Positions 47,318 through 60,965 are shown, numbered from the stretch's first letter. The stretch: 64,000 nucleotides of DNA from Bugulina stolonifera (GCA_935421135.1 OW285188.1:9962733-10026732), one strand, 5' to 3'. A program made the numbers and translations. Notes: generated from the sequence alone by a model not told the origin.

Positions 47318-47927
47318 TTTTGCTACAAAAAGTATATACATTTTAATTAATTACCTGAATGTACATTTAACTCCGTGTGGGTTACTCGCATTCAAATATC
47401 TTCCGCGGGTCGTATACATGCATGCCAGGGTCATTATAATTAAGTCCAGTGTGAGTACCTGGCACTAAAACAGATCAGGATGACAGCAGTGGAGAGCTGG
47501 AAAGCGCATAGTGCGACGCAATCGCAGACACTGTTAGACAGGCCGGGCAAGTTAAGAGAAATGAGGAATGCGCGCCATCTAACAGTCGTCATCGCATTAT
47601 TACATCTGAAATAATTCAGATCAGATGAAACTCAATATCAACTAATGAATCGAGAATAACATCGGTTCATCAGTTGACCGTGCGTGCTGTTAACAGTGTC
47701 ACATAGGCTGCATCATGTGTTGTGCAAAACGAGGATTCACTCTGTAGCCAAAAGTTCATAAATACCACCGCAGGAGCAGTAAAGCAAGTACAATAGTCTA
47801 GCAATTGAGGGATACCAACTCTTAAAGACAAATGTTACCAGTGGGTAAAATATTGAATTGTGATATAAAATGGCTTTTCAGCTGTCCATGACAGGTGGGA
47901 AAAAAAAGTTGACTACTACTGCAGCAA

Positions 47928-48047
47928 AAGCCTACAGCACCTGGTATTCCCAAGCGGTCACCCATCCAAGTACTAACCAGGCTCAACGTTGCTTAGCTTC
48001 AGTGATCGGACGAGAACTGGCGTTTTCAACGTGATATGGCCGTAGAC
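47928..48047 (-). rRNA. 5S: 5S rRNA, main type (unit 49)
   Basis: C95T allele. Spacer d, leader I. Confidence 0.95.
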
Positions 48048-48180
48048 AACAACACATGAAACAAAACTCAAGTAGTTGGTACCACAATCTATCTGACCAA
48101 TCAGAGTGGAATAGCTCTCCTGCTCCATAGATGGCGTTGATAATGCACGGATTAAAGAATGCCAACCGCTTATAGCCAGT

Positions 48181-48300
48181 GTCTACGGCCATATCACATT
48201 GGAAACGCCAGTTCCCGCCCGATCACTGAAGCTAAGCGATGTTGAGCCTGCGCAAGTACCAGGACGGGTGACCGCCTGGGAACGCCAGGTACCGTAGACC
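48181..48300 (+). rRNA. 5S: 5S rRNA, variant type (unit 50)
   Basis: Allele C72/G99. Confidence 0.8.
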
Positions 48301-48910
48301 TTTTGCTACAAAAAGTATATACATTTTAATTAATTACCTGAATGTACATTTAACTCCGTGTGGGTTACTCGCATTCAAATATCTTCCGCGGGTCGTATAC
48401 ATGCATGCCAGGGTCATTATCATTAAGTCCAGTGTGAGTACCTGCCACTAAAACAGATCAGGATGACAGCAGTGAAGAGCTGGAAAGCGCATAGTGCGAC
48501 GCAATCGCAGACACTGTTAGACAGGCCGGGCAAGTTAAGAGAAATGAGGAATGCGCGCCATCTAACAGTCGTCATCGCATTATTACATCTGAAATAATTC
48601 AGATCAGATGAAACTCAATATCAACTAATGAATCGAGAATAACATCGGTTCATCAGTTGACCGTGCGTGCTGTTAACAGTGTCACATAGGCTGCATCATG
48701 TGTTGTGCAAAACGAGGATTCACTCTGTAGCCAAAAGTTCATAAATACCACCGCAGGAGCAGTAAAGCAAGTACAATAGTCTAGCAATTGAGGGATACCA
48801 ACTCTTAAAGACAAATGTTACCAGTGGGTACAATATTGAATTGTGATATAAAATGGCTTTTCAGCTGTCCATGACAGGTGGGAAAAAAAAGTTGACTACT
48901 ACTGCAGCAA

Positions 48911-49030
48911 AAGCCTACAGCACCTGGTATTCCCAGGCGGTCACCCATCCAAGTACTAACCAGGCTCAACGTTGCTTAGCTTCAGTGATCGGACGAGAAC
49001 TGGCGTTTTCAACGTGATATGGCCGTAGAC
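48911..49030 (-). rRNA. 5S: 5S rRNA, main type (unit 50)
   Basis: Majority sequence. Spacer a3, leader I. Confidence 0.95.
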
Positions 49031-49163
49031 AACAACACATGAAACAAAACTCAAGTAGTTGGTACCACAATCTATCTGACCAATCAGAGTGGAATAGCTC
49101 TCCTGCTCCATAGATGGCGTTGATAATGCACGGATTAAAGAATGCCAACCGCTTATAGCCAGT

Positions 49164-49283
49164 GTCTACGGCCATATCACATTGGAAACGCCAGTTCCCG
49201 CCCGATCACTGAAGCTAAGCGATGTTGAGCCTGCGCAAGTACCAGGACGGGTGACCGCCTGGGAACGCCAGGTACCGTAGACC
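49164..49283 (+). rRNA. 5S: 5S rRNA, variant type (unit 51)
   Basis: Allele C72/G99. Confidence 0.8.
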
Positions 49284-49894
49284 TTTTGCTACAAAAAGTA
49301 TATACATTTTAATTAATTACCTGAATGTACATTTAACTCCGTGTGGGTTACTCGCATTCAAATATCTTCCGCGGGTCGTATACATGCATGCCAGGGTCAT
49401 TATAATTAAGTCCAGTGTGAGTACCTGCCACTAAAACAGATCAGGATGACAGCAGTGAAGAGCTGGAAAGCGCATAGTGCGACGCAATCGCAGACACTGT
49501 TAGACAGGCCCGGCAAGGTAAAGAGAAATGAGGAATGCGCGCCATCTAACAGTCGTCATCGCATTATTACATCTGAAATAATTCAGATCAGATGAAACTC
49601 AATATCAACTAATGAATCGAGAATAACATCGGTTCATCAGTTGACCGTGCGTGCTGTTAACAGTGTCACATAGGCTGCATCATGTGTTGTGCGAAACGAG
49701 GAGTCACTCTGTAGCCAAAAGTTCATAAATACCACCGCAGGAGCAGTAAAGCAAGTACAATAGTCTAGCAATTGAGGGATACCAACTCTTAAAGACAAAT
49801 GTTACCAGTGGGTAAAATATTGAATTGTGATATAAAATGGCTTTTCAGCTGTCCATGACAGGTGGGAAAAAAAAGTTGACTACTACTGCAGCAA

Positions 49895-50014
49895 AAGCCT
49901 ACAGCACCTGGTATTCCCAGGCGGTCACCCATCCAAGTACTAACCAGGCTCAACGTTGCTTAGCTTCAGTGATCGGACGAGAACTGGCGTTTTCAACGTG
50001 ATATGGCCGTAGAC
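49895..50014 (-). rRNA. 5S: 5S rRNA, main type (unit 51)
   Basis: Majority sequence. Spacer f, first leader of type IIIt. Confidence 0.95.
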
Positions 50015-50147
50015 AACAACACACGAAACAAAACTCAAGTAGTTGGTACCACAATCTATCTGACCAATCAGAGTGGAAAAGCTCTCCTGCTCCATAGATA
50101 GCGTTTATAATGCACGGATTAAAGAATGCCAACCGCGTATAGCCAGT

Positions 50148-50267
50148 GTCTACGGCCATATCACATTGGAAACGCCAGTTCCCGCCCGATCACTGAAGCT
50201 AAGCGATGTTGAGCCTGCGTAAGTACCAGGACGGGTGACCGCCTGGCAACGCCAGGTACCGTAGACC
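50148..50267 (+). rRNA. 5S: 5S rRNA, variant type (unit 52)
   Basis: Allele T72/C99. Private T-to-C at about 50369 in the alternating purine-pyrimidine run of its spacer. Confidence 0.75.
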
Positions 50268-50877
50268 TTTTGCTACAAAAAGTATATACATTTTAATTAA
50301 TTACCTGAATGTACATTTAACTCCGTGTGGGTTACTCGCATTCAAATATCTTCCGCGGGTCGTATACACGCATGCCAGGGTCATTATAATTAAGTCCAGT
50401 GTGAGTACCTGGCACTAAAACAGATCAGGATGACAGCAGTGGAGAGCTGGAAAGCGCATAGTGCGACGCAATCGCAGACACTGTTAGACAGGCCGGGCAA
50501 GTTAAGAGAAATGAGGAATGCGCGCCATCTAACAGTCGTCATCGCATTATTACATCTGAAATAATTCAGATCAGATGAAACTCAATATCAACTAATGAAT
50601 CGAGAATAACATCGGTTCATCAGTTGACCGTGCGTGCTGTTAACAGTGTCACATAGGCTGCATCATGTGTTGTGCAAAACGAGGATTCACTCTGTAGCCA
50701 AAAGTTCATAAATACCACCGCAGGAGCAGTAAAGCAAGTACAATAGTCTAGCAATTGAGGGATACCAACTCTTAAAGACAAATGTTACCAGTGGGTAAAA
50801 TATTGAATTGTGATATAAAATGGCTTTTCAGCTGTCCATGACAGGTGGGAAAAAAAAGTTGACTACTACTGCAGCAA

Positions 50878-50997
50878 AAGCCTACAGCACCTGGTATTCC
50901 CAGGCGGTCACCCATCCAAGTACTAACCAGGCTCAACGTTGCTTAGCTTCAGTGATCGGACGAGAACTGGCGTTTTCAACGTGATATGGCCGTAGAC
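50878..50997 (-). rRNA. 5S: 5S rRNA, main type (unit 52)
   Basis: Majority sequence. Spacer d, leader I. Confidence 0.95.
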
Positions 50998-51130
50998 AAC
51001 AACACATGAAACAAAACTCAAGTAGTTGGTACCACAATCTATCTGACCAATCAGAGTGGAATAGCTCTCCTGCTCCATAGATGGCGTTGATAATGCACGG
51101 ATTAAAGAATGCCAACCGCTTATAGCCAGT

Positions 51131-51250
51131 GTCTACGGCCATATCACATTGGAAACGCCAGTTCCCGCCCGATCACTGAAGCTAAGCGATGTTGAGCCTG
51201 CGCAAGTACCAGGACGGGTGACCGCCTGGGAACGCCAGGTACCGTAGACC
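51131..51250 (+). rRNA. 5S: 5S rRNA, variant type (unit 53)
   Basis: Allele C72/G99. Confidence 0.8.
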
Positions 51251-51861
51251 TTTTGCTACAAAAAGTATATACATTTTAATTAATTACCTGAATGTACATT
51301 TAACTCCGTGTGGGTTACTCGCATTCAAATATCTTCCGCGGGTCGTATACATGCATGCCAGGGTCATTATAATTAAGTCCAGTGTGAGTACCTGCCACTA
51401 AAACAGATCAGGATGACAGCAGTGAAGAGCTGGAAAGCGCATAGTGCGACGCAATCGCAGACACTGTTAGACAGGCCCGGCAAGGTAAAGAGAAATGAGG
51501 AATGCGCGCCATCTAACAGTCGTCATCGCATTATTACATCTGAAATAATTCAGATCAGATGAAACTCAATATCAACTAATGAATCGAGAATAACATCGGT
51601 TCATCAGTTGACCGTGCGTGCTGTTAACAGTGTCACATAGGCTGCATCATGTGTTGTGCGAAACGAGGAGTCACTCTGTAGCCAAAAGTTCATAAATACC
51701 ACCGCAGGAGCAGTAAAGCAAGTACAATAGTCTAGCAATTGAGGGATACCAACTCTTAAAGACAAATGTTACCAGTGGGTAAAATATTGAATTGTGATAT
51801 AAAATGGCTTTTCAGCTGTCCATGACAGGTGGGAAAAAAAAGTTGACTACTACTGCAGCAA

Positions 51862-51981
51862 AAGCCTACAGCACCTGGTATTCCCAGGCGGTCACCCATC
51901 CAAGTACTAACCAGGCTCAACGTTGCTTAGCTTCAGTGATCGGACGAGAACTGGCGTTTTCAACGTGATATGGCCGTAGAC
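51862..51981 (-). rRNA. 5S: 5S rRNA, main type (unit 53)
   Basis: Majority sequence. Spacer f, leader IIIt. Confidence 0.95.
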
Positions 51982-52114
51982 AACAACACACGAAACAAAA
52001 CTCAAGTAGTTGGTACCACAATCTATCTGACCAATCAGAGTGGAAAAGCTCTCCTGCTCCATAGATAGCGTTTATAATGCACGGATTAAAGAATGCCAAC
52101 CGCGTATAGCCAGT

Positions 52115-52234
52115 GTCTACGGCCATATCACATTGGAAACGCCAGTTCCCGCCCGATCACTGAAGCTAAGCGATGTTGAGCCTGCGTAAGTACCAGGACG
52201 GGTGACCGCCTGGCAACGCCAGGTACCGTAGACC
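52115..52234 (+). rRNA. 5S: 5S rRNA, variant type (unit 54)
   Basis: Allele T72/C99. Confidence 0.75.
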
Positions 52235-52844
52235 TTTTGCTACAAAAAGTATATACATTTTAATTAATTACCTGAATGTACATTTAACTCCGTGTGGGTT
52301 ACTCGCATTCAAATATCTTCCGCGGGTCGTATACATGCATGCCAGGGTCATTATAATTAAGTCCAGTGTGAGTACCTGGCACTAAAACAGATCAGGATGA
52401 CAGCAGTGAAGAGCTGGAAAGCGCATAGTGCGACGCAATCGCAGACACTGTTAGACAGGCCGGGCAAGTTAAGAGAAATGAGGAATGCGCGCCATCTAAC
52501 AGTCGTCATCGCATTATTACATCTGAAATAATTCAGATCAGATGAAACTCAATATCAACTAATGAATCGAGAATAACATCGGTTCATCAGTTGACCGTGC
52601 GTGCTGTTAACAGTGTCACATAGGCTGCATCATGTGTTGTGCAAAACGAGGATTCACTCTGTAGCCAAAAGTTCATAAATACCACCGCAGGAGCAGTAAA
52701 GCAAGTACAATAGTCTAGCAATTGAGGGATACCAACTCTTAAAGACAAATGTTACCAGTGGGTAAAATATTGAATTGTGATATAAAATGGCTTTTCAGCT
52801 GTCCATGACAGGTGGGAAAAAAAAGTTGACTACTACTGCAGCAA

Positions 52845-52964
52845 AAGCCTACAGCACCTGGTATTCCCAGGCGGTCACCCATCCAAGTACTAACCAGGCT
52901 CAACGTTGCTTAGCTTCAGTGATCGGACGAGAACTGGCGTTTTCAACGTGATATGGCCGTAGAC
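52845..52964 (-). rRNA. 5S: 5S rRNA, main type (unit 54)
   Basis: Majority sequence. Spacer d lacking the g285 marker; leader I. Confidence 0.95.
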
Positions 52965-53097
52965 AACAACACATGAAACAAAACTCAAGTAGTTGGTACC
53001 ACAATCTATCTGACCAATCAGAGTGGAATAGCTCTCCTGCTCCATAGATGGCGTTGATAATGCACGGATTAAAGAATGCCAACCGCTTATAGCCAGT

Positions 53098-53217
53098 GTC
53101 TACGGCCATATCACATTGGAAACGCCAGTTCCCGCCCGATCACTGAAGCTAAGCGATGTTGAGCCTGCGCAAGTACCAGGACGGGTGACCGCCTGGGAAC
53201 GCCAGGTACCGTAGACC
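53098..53217 (+). rRNA. 5S: 5S rRNA, variant type (unit 55)
   Basis: Allele C72/G99. Confidence 0.8.
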
Positions 53218-53828
53218 TTTTGCTACAAAAAGTATATACATTTTAATTAATTACCTGAATGTACATTTAACTCCGTGTGGGTTACTCGCATTCAAATATC
53301 TTCCGCGGGTCGTATACATGCATGCCAGGGTCATTATAATTAAGTCCAGTGTGAGTACCTGCCACTAAAACAGATCAGGATGACAGCAGTGAAGAGCTGG
53401 AAAGCGCATAGTGCGACGCAATCGCAGACACTGTTAGACAGGCCCGGCAAGGTAAAGAGAAATGAGGAATGCGCGCCATCTAACAGTCGTCATCGCATCA
53501 TTACATCTGAAATAATTCAGATCAGATAAAACTCAATATCAACTAATGAATCGAGAATAACATCGGTTCATCAGTTGACCGTGCGTGCTGTTAACAGTGT
53601 CACATAGGCTGCATCATGTGTTGTGCGAAACGAGGGGTCACTCTGTAGCCAAAAGTTCATAAATACCACCGCAGGAGCAGTAAAGCAAGTACAATAGTCT
53701 AGCAATTGAGGGATACCAACTCTTAAAGACAAATGTTACCAGTGGGTAAAATATTGAATTGTGATATAAAATGGCTTTTCAGCTGTCCATGACAGGTGGG
53801 AAAAAAAAGTTGACTACTACTGCAGCAA

Positions 53829-53948
53829 AAGCCTACAGCCCCTGGTATTCCCAGGCGGTCACCCATCCAAGTACTAACCAGGCTCAACGTTGCTTAGCTT
53901 CAGTGATCGGACGAGAACTGGCGTTTTCAACGTGATATGGCCGTAGAC
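53829..53948 (-). rRNA. 5S: 5S rRNA, main type (unit 55)
   Basis: T109G allele. Spacer e2, leader I. Confidence 0.94.
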
Positions 53949-54081
53949 AACAACACATGAAACAAAACTCAAGTAGTTGGTACCACAATCTATCTGACCA
54001 ATCAGAGTGGAATAGCTCTCCTGCTCCATAGATGGCGTTGATAATGCACGGATTAAAGAATGCCAACCGCTTATAGCCAGT

Positions 54082-54201
54082 GTCTACGGCCATATCACAT
54101 TGGAAACGCCAGTTCCCGCCCGATCACTGAAGCTAAGCGATGTTGAGCCTGCGTAAGTACCAGGACGGGTGACCGCCTGGCAACGCCAGGTACCGTAGAC
54201 C
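54082..54201 (+). rRNA. 5S: 5S rRNA, variant type (unit 56)
   Basis: Allele T72/C99. Confidence 0.75.
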
Positions 54202-54811
54202 TTTTGCTACAAAAAGTATATACATTTTAATTAATTACCTGAATGTACATTTAACTCCGTGTGGGTTACTCGCATTCAAATATCTTCCGCGGGTCGTATA
54301 CATGCATGCCAGGGTCATTATAATTAAGTCCAGTGTGAGTACCTGGCACTAAAACAGATCAGGATGACAGCAGTGGAGAGCTGGAAAGCGCATAGTGCGA
54401 CGCAATCGCAGACACTGTTAGACAGGCCGGGCAAGTTAAGAGAAATGAGGAATGCGCGCCATCTAACAGTCGTCATCGCATTATTACATCTGAAATAATT
54501 CAGATCAGATGAAACTCAATATCAACTAATGAATCGAGAATAACATCGGTTCATCAGTTGACCGTGCGTGCTGTTAACAGTGTCACATAGGCTGCATCAT
54601 GTGTTGTGCGAAACGAGGATTCACTCTGTAGCCAAAAGTTCATAAATACCACCGCAGGAGCAGTAAAGCAAGTACAATAGTCTAGCAATTGAGGGATACC
54701 AACTCTTAAAGACAAATGTTACCAGTGGGTAAAATATTGAATTGTGATATAAAATGGCTTTTCAGCTGTCCATGACAGGTGGGAAAAAAAAGTTGACTAC
54801 TACTGCAGCAA

Positions 54812-54931
54812 AAGCCTACAGCACCTGGTATTCCCAAGCGGTCACCCATCCAAGTACTAACCAGGCTCAACGTTGCTTAGCTTCAGTGATCGGACGAGAA
54901 CTGGCGTTTTCAACGTGATATGGCCGTAGAC
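54812..54931 (-). rRNA. 5S: 5S rRNA, main type (unit 56)
   Basis: C95T allele. Spacer d with g519; leader I. Confidence 0.95.
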
Positions 54932-55064
54932 AACAACACATGAAACAAAACTCAAGTAGTTGGTACCACAATCTATCTGACCAATCAGAGTGGAATAGCT
55001 CTCCTGCTCCATAGATGGCGTTGATAATGCACGGATTAAAGAATGCCAACCGCTTATAGCCAGT

Positions 55065-55184
55065 GTCTACGGCCATATCACATTGGAAACGCCAGTTCCC
55101 GCCCGATCACTGAAGCTAAGCGATGTTGAGCCTGCGCAAGTACCAGGACGGGTGACCGCCTGGGAACGCCAGGTACCGTAGACC
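55065..55184 (+). rRNA. 5S: 5S rRNA, variant type (unit 57)
   Basis: Allele C72/G99. Confidence 0.8.
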
Positions 55185-55795
55185 TTTTGCTACAAAAAGT
55201 ATATACATTTTAATTAATTACCTGAATGTACATTTAACTCCGTGTGGGTTACTCGCATTCAAATATCTTCCGCGGGTCGTATACATGCATGCCAGGGTCA
55301 TTATAATTAAGTCCAGTGTGAGTACCTGCCACTAAAACAGATCAGGATGACAGCAGTGAAGAGCTGGAAAGCGCATAGTGCGACGCAATCGCAGACACTG
55401 TTAGACAGGCCCGGCAAGGTAAAGAGAAATGAGGAATGCGCGCCATCTAACAGTCGTCATCGCATTATTACATCTGAAATAATTCAGATCAGATGAAACT
55501 CAATATCAACTAATGAATCGAGAATAACATCGGTTCATCAGTTGACCGTGCGTGCTGTTAACAGTGTCACATAGGCTGCATCATGTGTTGTGCGAAACGA
55601 GGAGTCACTCTGTAGCCAAAAGTTCATAAATACCACCGCAGGAGCAGTAAAGCAAGTACAATAGTCTAGCAATTGAGGGATACCAACTCTTAAAGACAAA
55701 TGTTACCAGTGGGTAAAATATTGAATTGTGATATAAAATGGCTTTTCAGCTGTCCATGACAGGTGGGAAAAAAAAGTTGACTACTACTGCAGCAA

Positions 55796-55915
55796 AAGCC
55801 TACAGCACCTGGTATTCCCAGGCGGTCACCCATCCAAGTACTAACCAGGCTCAACGTTGCTTAGCTTCAGTGATCGGACGAGAACTGGCGTTTTCAACGT
55901 GATATGGCCGTAGAC
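55796..55915 (-). rRNA. 5S: 5S rRNA, main type (unit 57)
   Basis: Majority sequence. Spacer f, leader IIIt. Confidence 0.95.
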
Positions 55916-56048
55916 AACAACACACGAAACAAAACTCAAGTAGTTGGTACCACAATCTATCTGACCAATCAGAGTGGAAAAGCTCTCCTGCTCCATAGAT
56001 AGCGTTTATAATGCACGGATTAAAGAATGCCAACCGCGTATAGCCAGT

Positions 56049-56168
56049 GTCTACGGCCATATCACATTGGAAACGCCAGTTCCCGCCCGATCACTGAAGC
56101 TAAGCGATGTTGAGCCTGCGTAAGTACCAGGACGGGTGACCGCCTGGCAACGCCAGGTACCGTAGACC
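56049..56168 (+). rRNA. 5S: 5S rRNA, variant type (unit 58)
   Basis: Allele T72/C99. Confidence 0.75.
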
Positions 56169-56778
56169 TTTTGCTACAAAAAGTATATACATTTTAATTA
56201 ATTACCTGAATGTACATTTAACTCCGTGTGGGTTACTCGCATTCAAATATCTTCCGCGGGTCGTATACATGCATGCCAGGGTCATTATAATTAAGTCCAG
56301 TGTGAGTACCTGGCACTAAAACAGATCAGGATGACAGCAGTGAAGAGCTGGAAAGCGCATAGTGCGACGCAATCGCAGACACTGTTAGACAGGCCGGGCA
56401 AGTTAAGAGAAATGAGGAATGCGCGCCATCTAACAGTCGTCATCGCATTATTACATCTGAAATAATTCAGATCAGATGAAACTCAATATCAACTAATGAA
56501 TCGAGAATAACATCGGTTCATCAGTTGACCGTGCGTGCTGTTAACAGTGTCACATAGGCTGCATCATGTGTTGTGCAAAACGAGGATTCACTCTGTAGCC
56601 AAAAGTTCATAAATACCACCGCAGGAGCAGTAAAGCAAGTACAATAGTCTAGCAATTGAGGGATACCAACTCTTAAAGACAAATGTTACCAGTGGGTAAA
56701 ATATTGAATTGTGATATAAAATGGCTTTTCAGCTGTCCATGACAGGTGGGAAAAAAAAGTTGACTACTACTGCAGCAA

Positions 56779-56898
56779 AAGCCTACAGCACCTGGTATTC
56801 CCAGGCGGTCACCCATCCAAGTACTAACCAGGCTCAACGTTGCTTAGCTTCAGTGATCGGACGAGAACTGGCGTTTTCAACGTGATATGGCCGTAGAC
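56779..56898 (-). rRNA. 5S: 5S rRNA, main type (unit 58)
   Basis: Majority sequence. Spacer d lacking g285, as in unit 54; leader I. Confidence 0.95.
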
Positions 56899-57031
56899 AA
56901 CAACACATGAAACAAAACTCAAGTAGTTGGTACCACAATCTATCTGACCAATCAGAGTGGAATAGCTCTCCTGCTCCATAGATGGCGTTGATAATGCACG
57001 GATTAAAGAATGCCAACCGCTTATAGCCAGT

Positions 57032-57151
57032 GTCTACGGCCATATCACATTGGAAACGCCAGTTCCCGCCCGATCACTGAAGCTAAGCGATGTTGAGCCT
57101 GCGCAAGTACCAGGACGGGTGACCGCCTGGGAACGCCAGGTACCGTAGACC
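57032..57151 (+). rRNA. 5S: 5S rRNA, variant type (unit 59)
   Basis: Allele C72/G99. Confidence 0.8.
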
Positions 57152-57762
57152 TTTTGCTACAAAAAGTATATACATTTTAATTAATTACCTGAATGTACAT
57201 TTAACTCCGTGTGGGTTACTCGCATTCAAATATCTTCCGCGGGTCGTATACATGCATGCCAGGGTCATTATAATTAAGTCCAGTGTGAGTACCTGCCACT
57301 AAAACAGATCAGGATGACAGCAGTGAAGAGCTGGAAAGCGCATAGTGCGACGCAATCGCAGACACTGTTAGACAGGCCCGGCAAGGTAAAGAGAAATGAG
57401 GAATGCGCGCCATCTAACAGTCGTCATCGCATCATTACATCTGAAATAATTCAGATCAGATAAAACTCAATATCAACTAATGAATCGAGAATAACATCGG
57501 TTCATCAGTTGACCGTGCGTGCTGTTAACAGTGTCACATAGGCTGCATCATGTGTTGTGCGAAACGAGGGGTCACTCTGTAGCCAAAAGTTCATAAATAC
57601 CACCGCAGGAGCAGTAAAGCAAGTACAATAGTCTAGCAATTGAGGGATACCAACTCTTAAAGACAAATGTTACCAGTGGGTAAAATATTGAATTGTGATA
57701 TAAAATGGCTTTTCAGCTGTCCATGACAGGTGGGAAAAAAAAGTTGACTACTACTGCAGCAA

Positions 57763-57882
57763 AAGCCTACAGCCCCTGGTATTCCCAGGCGGTCACCCAT
57801 CCAAGTACTAACCAGGCTCAACGTTGCTTAGCTTCAGTGATCGGACGAGAACTGGCGTTTTCAACGTGATATGGCCGTAGAC
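57763..57882 (-). rRNA. 5S: 5S rRNA, main type (unit 59)
   Basis: T109G allele. Spacer e2; leader I with a private C-to-A at about 58002, 14 bp upstream of the next variant gene. Confidence 0.94.
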
Positions 57883-58015
57883 AACAACACATGAAACAAA
57901 ACTCAAGTAGTTGGTACCACAATCTATCTGACCAATCAGAGTGGAATAGCTCTCCTGCTCCATAGATGGCGTTGATAATGCACGGATTAAAGAATGCCAA
58001 CAGCTTATAGCCAGT

Positions 58016-58135
58016 GTCTACGGCCATATCACATTGGAAACGCCAGTTCCCGCCCGATCACTGAAGCTAAGCGATGTTGAGCCTGCGTAAGTACCAGGAC
58101 GGGTGACCGCCTGGCAACGCCAGGTACCGTAGACC
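58016..58135 (+). rRNA. 5S: 5S rRNA, variant type (unit 60)
   Basis: Allele T72/C99. Confidence 0.75.
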
Positions 58136-58745
58136 TTTTGCTACAAAAAGTATATACATTTTAATTAATTACCTGAATGTACATTTAACTCCGTGTGGGT
58201 TACTCGCATTCAAATATCTTCCGCGGGTCGTATACATGCATGCCAGGGTCATTATAATTAAGTCCAGTGTGAGTACCTGGCACTAAAACAGATCAGGATG
58301 ACAGCAGTGGAGAGCTGGAAAGCGCATAGTGCGACGCAATCGCAGACACTGTTAGACAGGCCGGGCAAGTTAAGAGAAATGAGGAATGCGCGCCATCTAA
58401 CAGTCGTCATCGCATTATTACATCTGAAATAATTCAGATCAGATGAAACTCAATATCAACTAATGAATCGAGAATAACATCGGTTCATCAGTTGGCCGTG
58501 CGTGCTGTTAACAGTGTCACATAGGCTGCATCATGTGTTGTGCGAAACGAGGATTCACTCTGTAGCCAAAAGTTCATAAATACCACCGCAGGAGCAGTAA
58601 AGCAAGTACAATAGTCTAGCAATTGAGGGATACCAACTCTTAAAGACAAATGTTACCAGTGGGTAAAATATTGAATTGTGATATAAAATGGCTTTTCAGC
58701 TGTCCATGACAGGTGGGAAAAAAAAGTTGACTACTACTGCAGCAA

Positions 58746-58865
58746 AAGCCTACAGCACCTGGTATTCCCAAGCGGTCACCCATCCAAGTACTAACCAGGC
58801 TCAACGTTGCTTAGCTTCAGTGATCGGACGAGAACTGGCGTTTTCAACGTGATATGGCCGTAGAC
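58746..58865 (-). rRNA. 5S: 5S rRNA, main type (unit 60)
   Basis: C95T allele. Spacer d with g519 and a private A-to-G in the right arm of stem-loop 3; leader I. Confidence 0.95.
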
Positions 58866-58998
58866 AACAACACATGAAACAAAACTCAAGTAGTTGGTAC
58901 CACAATCTATCTGACCAATCAGAGTGGAATAGCTCTCCTGCTCCATAGATGGCGTTGATAATGCACGGATTAAAGAATGCCAACCGCTTATAGCCAGT

Positions 58999-59118
58999 GT
59001 CTACGGCCATATCACATTGGAAACGCCAGTTCCCGCCCGATCACTGAAGCTAAGCGATGTTGAGCCTGCGCAAGTACCAGGACGGGTGACCGCCTGGGAA
59101 CGCCAGGTACCGTAGACC
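58999..59118 (+). rRNA. 5S: 5S rRNA, variant type (unit 61)
   Basis: Allele C72/G99. Confidence 0.8.
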
Positions 59119-59728
59119 TTTTGCTACAAAAAGTATATACATTTTAATTAATTACCTGAATGTACATTTAACTCCGTGTGGGTTACTCGCATTCAAATAT
59201 CTTCCGCGGGTCGTATACATGCATGCCAGGGTCATTATCATTAAGTCCAGTGTGAGTACCTGCCACTAAAACAGATCAGGATGACAGCAGTGAAGAGCTG
59301 GAAAGCGCATAGTGCGACGCAATCGCAGACACTGTTAGACAGGCCGGGCAAGTTAAGAGAAATGAGGAATGCGCGCCATCTAACAGTCGTCATCGCATTA
59401 TTACATCTGAAATAATTCAGATCAGATGAAACTCAATATCAACTAATGAATCGAGAATAACATCGGTTCATCAGTTGACCGTGCGTGCTGTTAACAGTGT
59501 CACATAGGCTGCATCATGTGTTGTGCAAAACGAGGATTCACTCTGTAGCCAAAAGTTCATAAATACCACCGCAGGAGCAGTAAAGCAAGTACAATAGTCT
59601 AGCAATTGAGGGATACCAACTCTTAAAGACAAATGTTACCAGTGGGTACAATATTGAATTGTGATATAAAATGGCTTTTCAGCTGTCCATGACAGGTGGG
59701 AAAAAAAAGTTGACTACTACTGCAGCAA

Positions 59729-59848
59729 AAGCCTACAGCACCTGGTATTCCCAGGCGGTCACCCATCCAAGTACTAACCAGGCTCAACGTTGCTTAGCTT
59801 CAGTGATCGGACGAGAACTGGCGTTTTCAACGTGATATGGCCGTAGAC
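59729..59848 (-). rRNA. 5S: 5S rRNA, main type (unit 61)
   Basis: Majority sequence. Spacer a3, leader I. Confidence 0.95.
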
Positions 59849-59981
59849 AACAACACATGAAACAAAACTCAAGTAGTTGGTACCACAATCTATCTGACCA
59901 ATCAGAGTGGAATAGCTCTCCTGCTCCATAGATGGCGTTGATAATGCACGGATTAAAGAATGCCAACCGCTTATAGCCAGT

Positions 59982-60101
59982 GTCTACGGCCATATCACAT
60001 TGGAAACGCCAGTTCCCGCCCGATCACTGAAGCTAAGCGATGTTGAGCCTGCGCAAGTACCAGGACGGGTGACCGCCTGGGAACGCCAGGTACCGTAGAC
60101 C
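59982..60101 (+). rRNA. 5S: 5S rRNA, variant type (unit 62)
   Basis: Allele C72/G99. Confidence 0.8.
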
Positions 60102-60712
60102 TTTTGCTACAAAAAGTATATACATTTTAATTAATTACCTGAATGTACATTTAACTCCGTGTGGGTTACTCGCATTCAAATATCTTCCGCGGGTCGTATA
60201 CATGCATGCCAGGGTCATTATAATTAAGTCCAGTGTGAGTACCTGCCACTAAAACAGATCAGGATGACAGCAGTGAAGAGCTGGAAAGCGCATAGTGCGA
60301 CGCAATCGCAGACACTGTTAGACAGGCCCGGCAAGGTAAAGAGAAATGAGGAATGCGCGCCATCTAACAGTCGTCATCGCATCATTACATCTGAAATAAT
60401 TCAGATCAGATAAAACTCAATATCAACTAATGAATCGAGAATAACATCGGTTCATCAGTTGACCGTGCGTGCTGTTAACAGTGTCACATAGGCTGCATCA
60501 TGTGTTGTGCGAAACGAGGGGTCACTCTGTAGCCAAAAGTTCATAAATACCACCGCAGGAGCAGTAAAGCAAGTACAATAGTCTAGCAATTGAGGGATAC
60601 CAACTCTTAAAGACAAATGTTACCAGTGGGTAAAATATTGAATTGTGATATAAAATGGCTTTTCAGCTGTCCATGACAGGTGGGAAAAAAAAGTTGACTA
60701 CTACTGCAGCAA

Positions 60713-60832
60713 AAGCCTACAGCCCCTGGTATTCCCAGGCGGTCACCCATCCAAGTACTAACCAGGCTCAACGTTGCTTAGCTTCAGTGATCGGACGAGA
60801 ACTGGCGTTTTCAACGTGATATGGCCGTAGAC
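60713..60832 (-). rRNA. 5S: 5S rRNA, main type (unit 62)
   Basis: T109G allele. Spacer e2, leader I. Confidence 0.94.
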
Positions 60833-60965
60833 AACAACACATGAAACAAAACTCAAGTAGTTGGTACCACAATCTATCTGACCAATCAGAGTGGAATAGC
60901 TCTCCTGCTCCATAGATGGCGTTGATAATGCACGGATTAAAGAATGCCAACCGCTTATAGCCAGT

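Larger units (their letters stand above)
47198..50147. repeat. Higher-order block d-a3-f, copy 2 (units 49-51)
   Basis: Same order as units 42-44, but the last leader is IIIt. Confidence 0.65.
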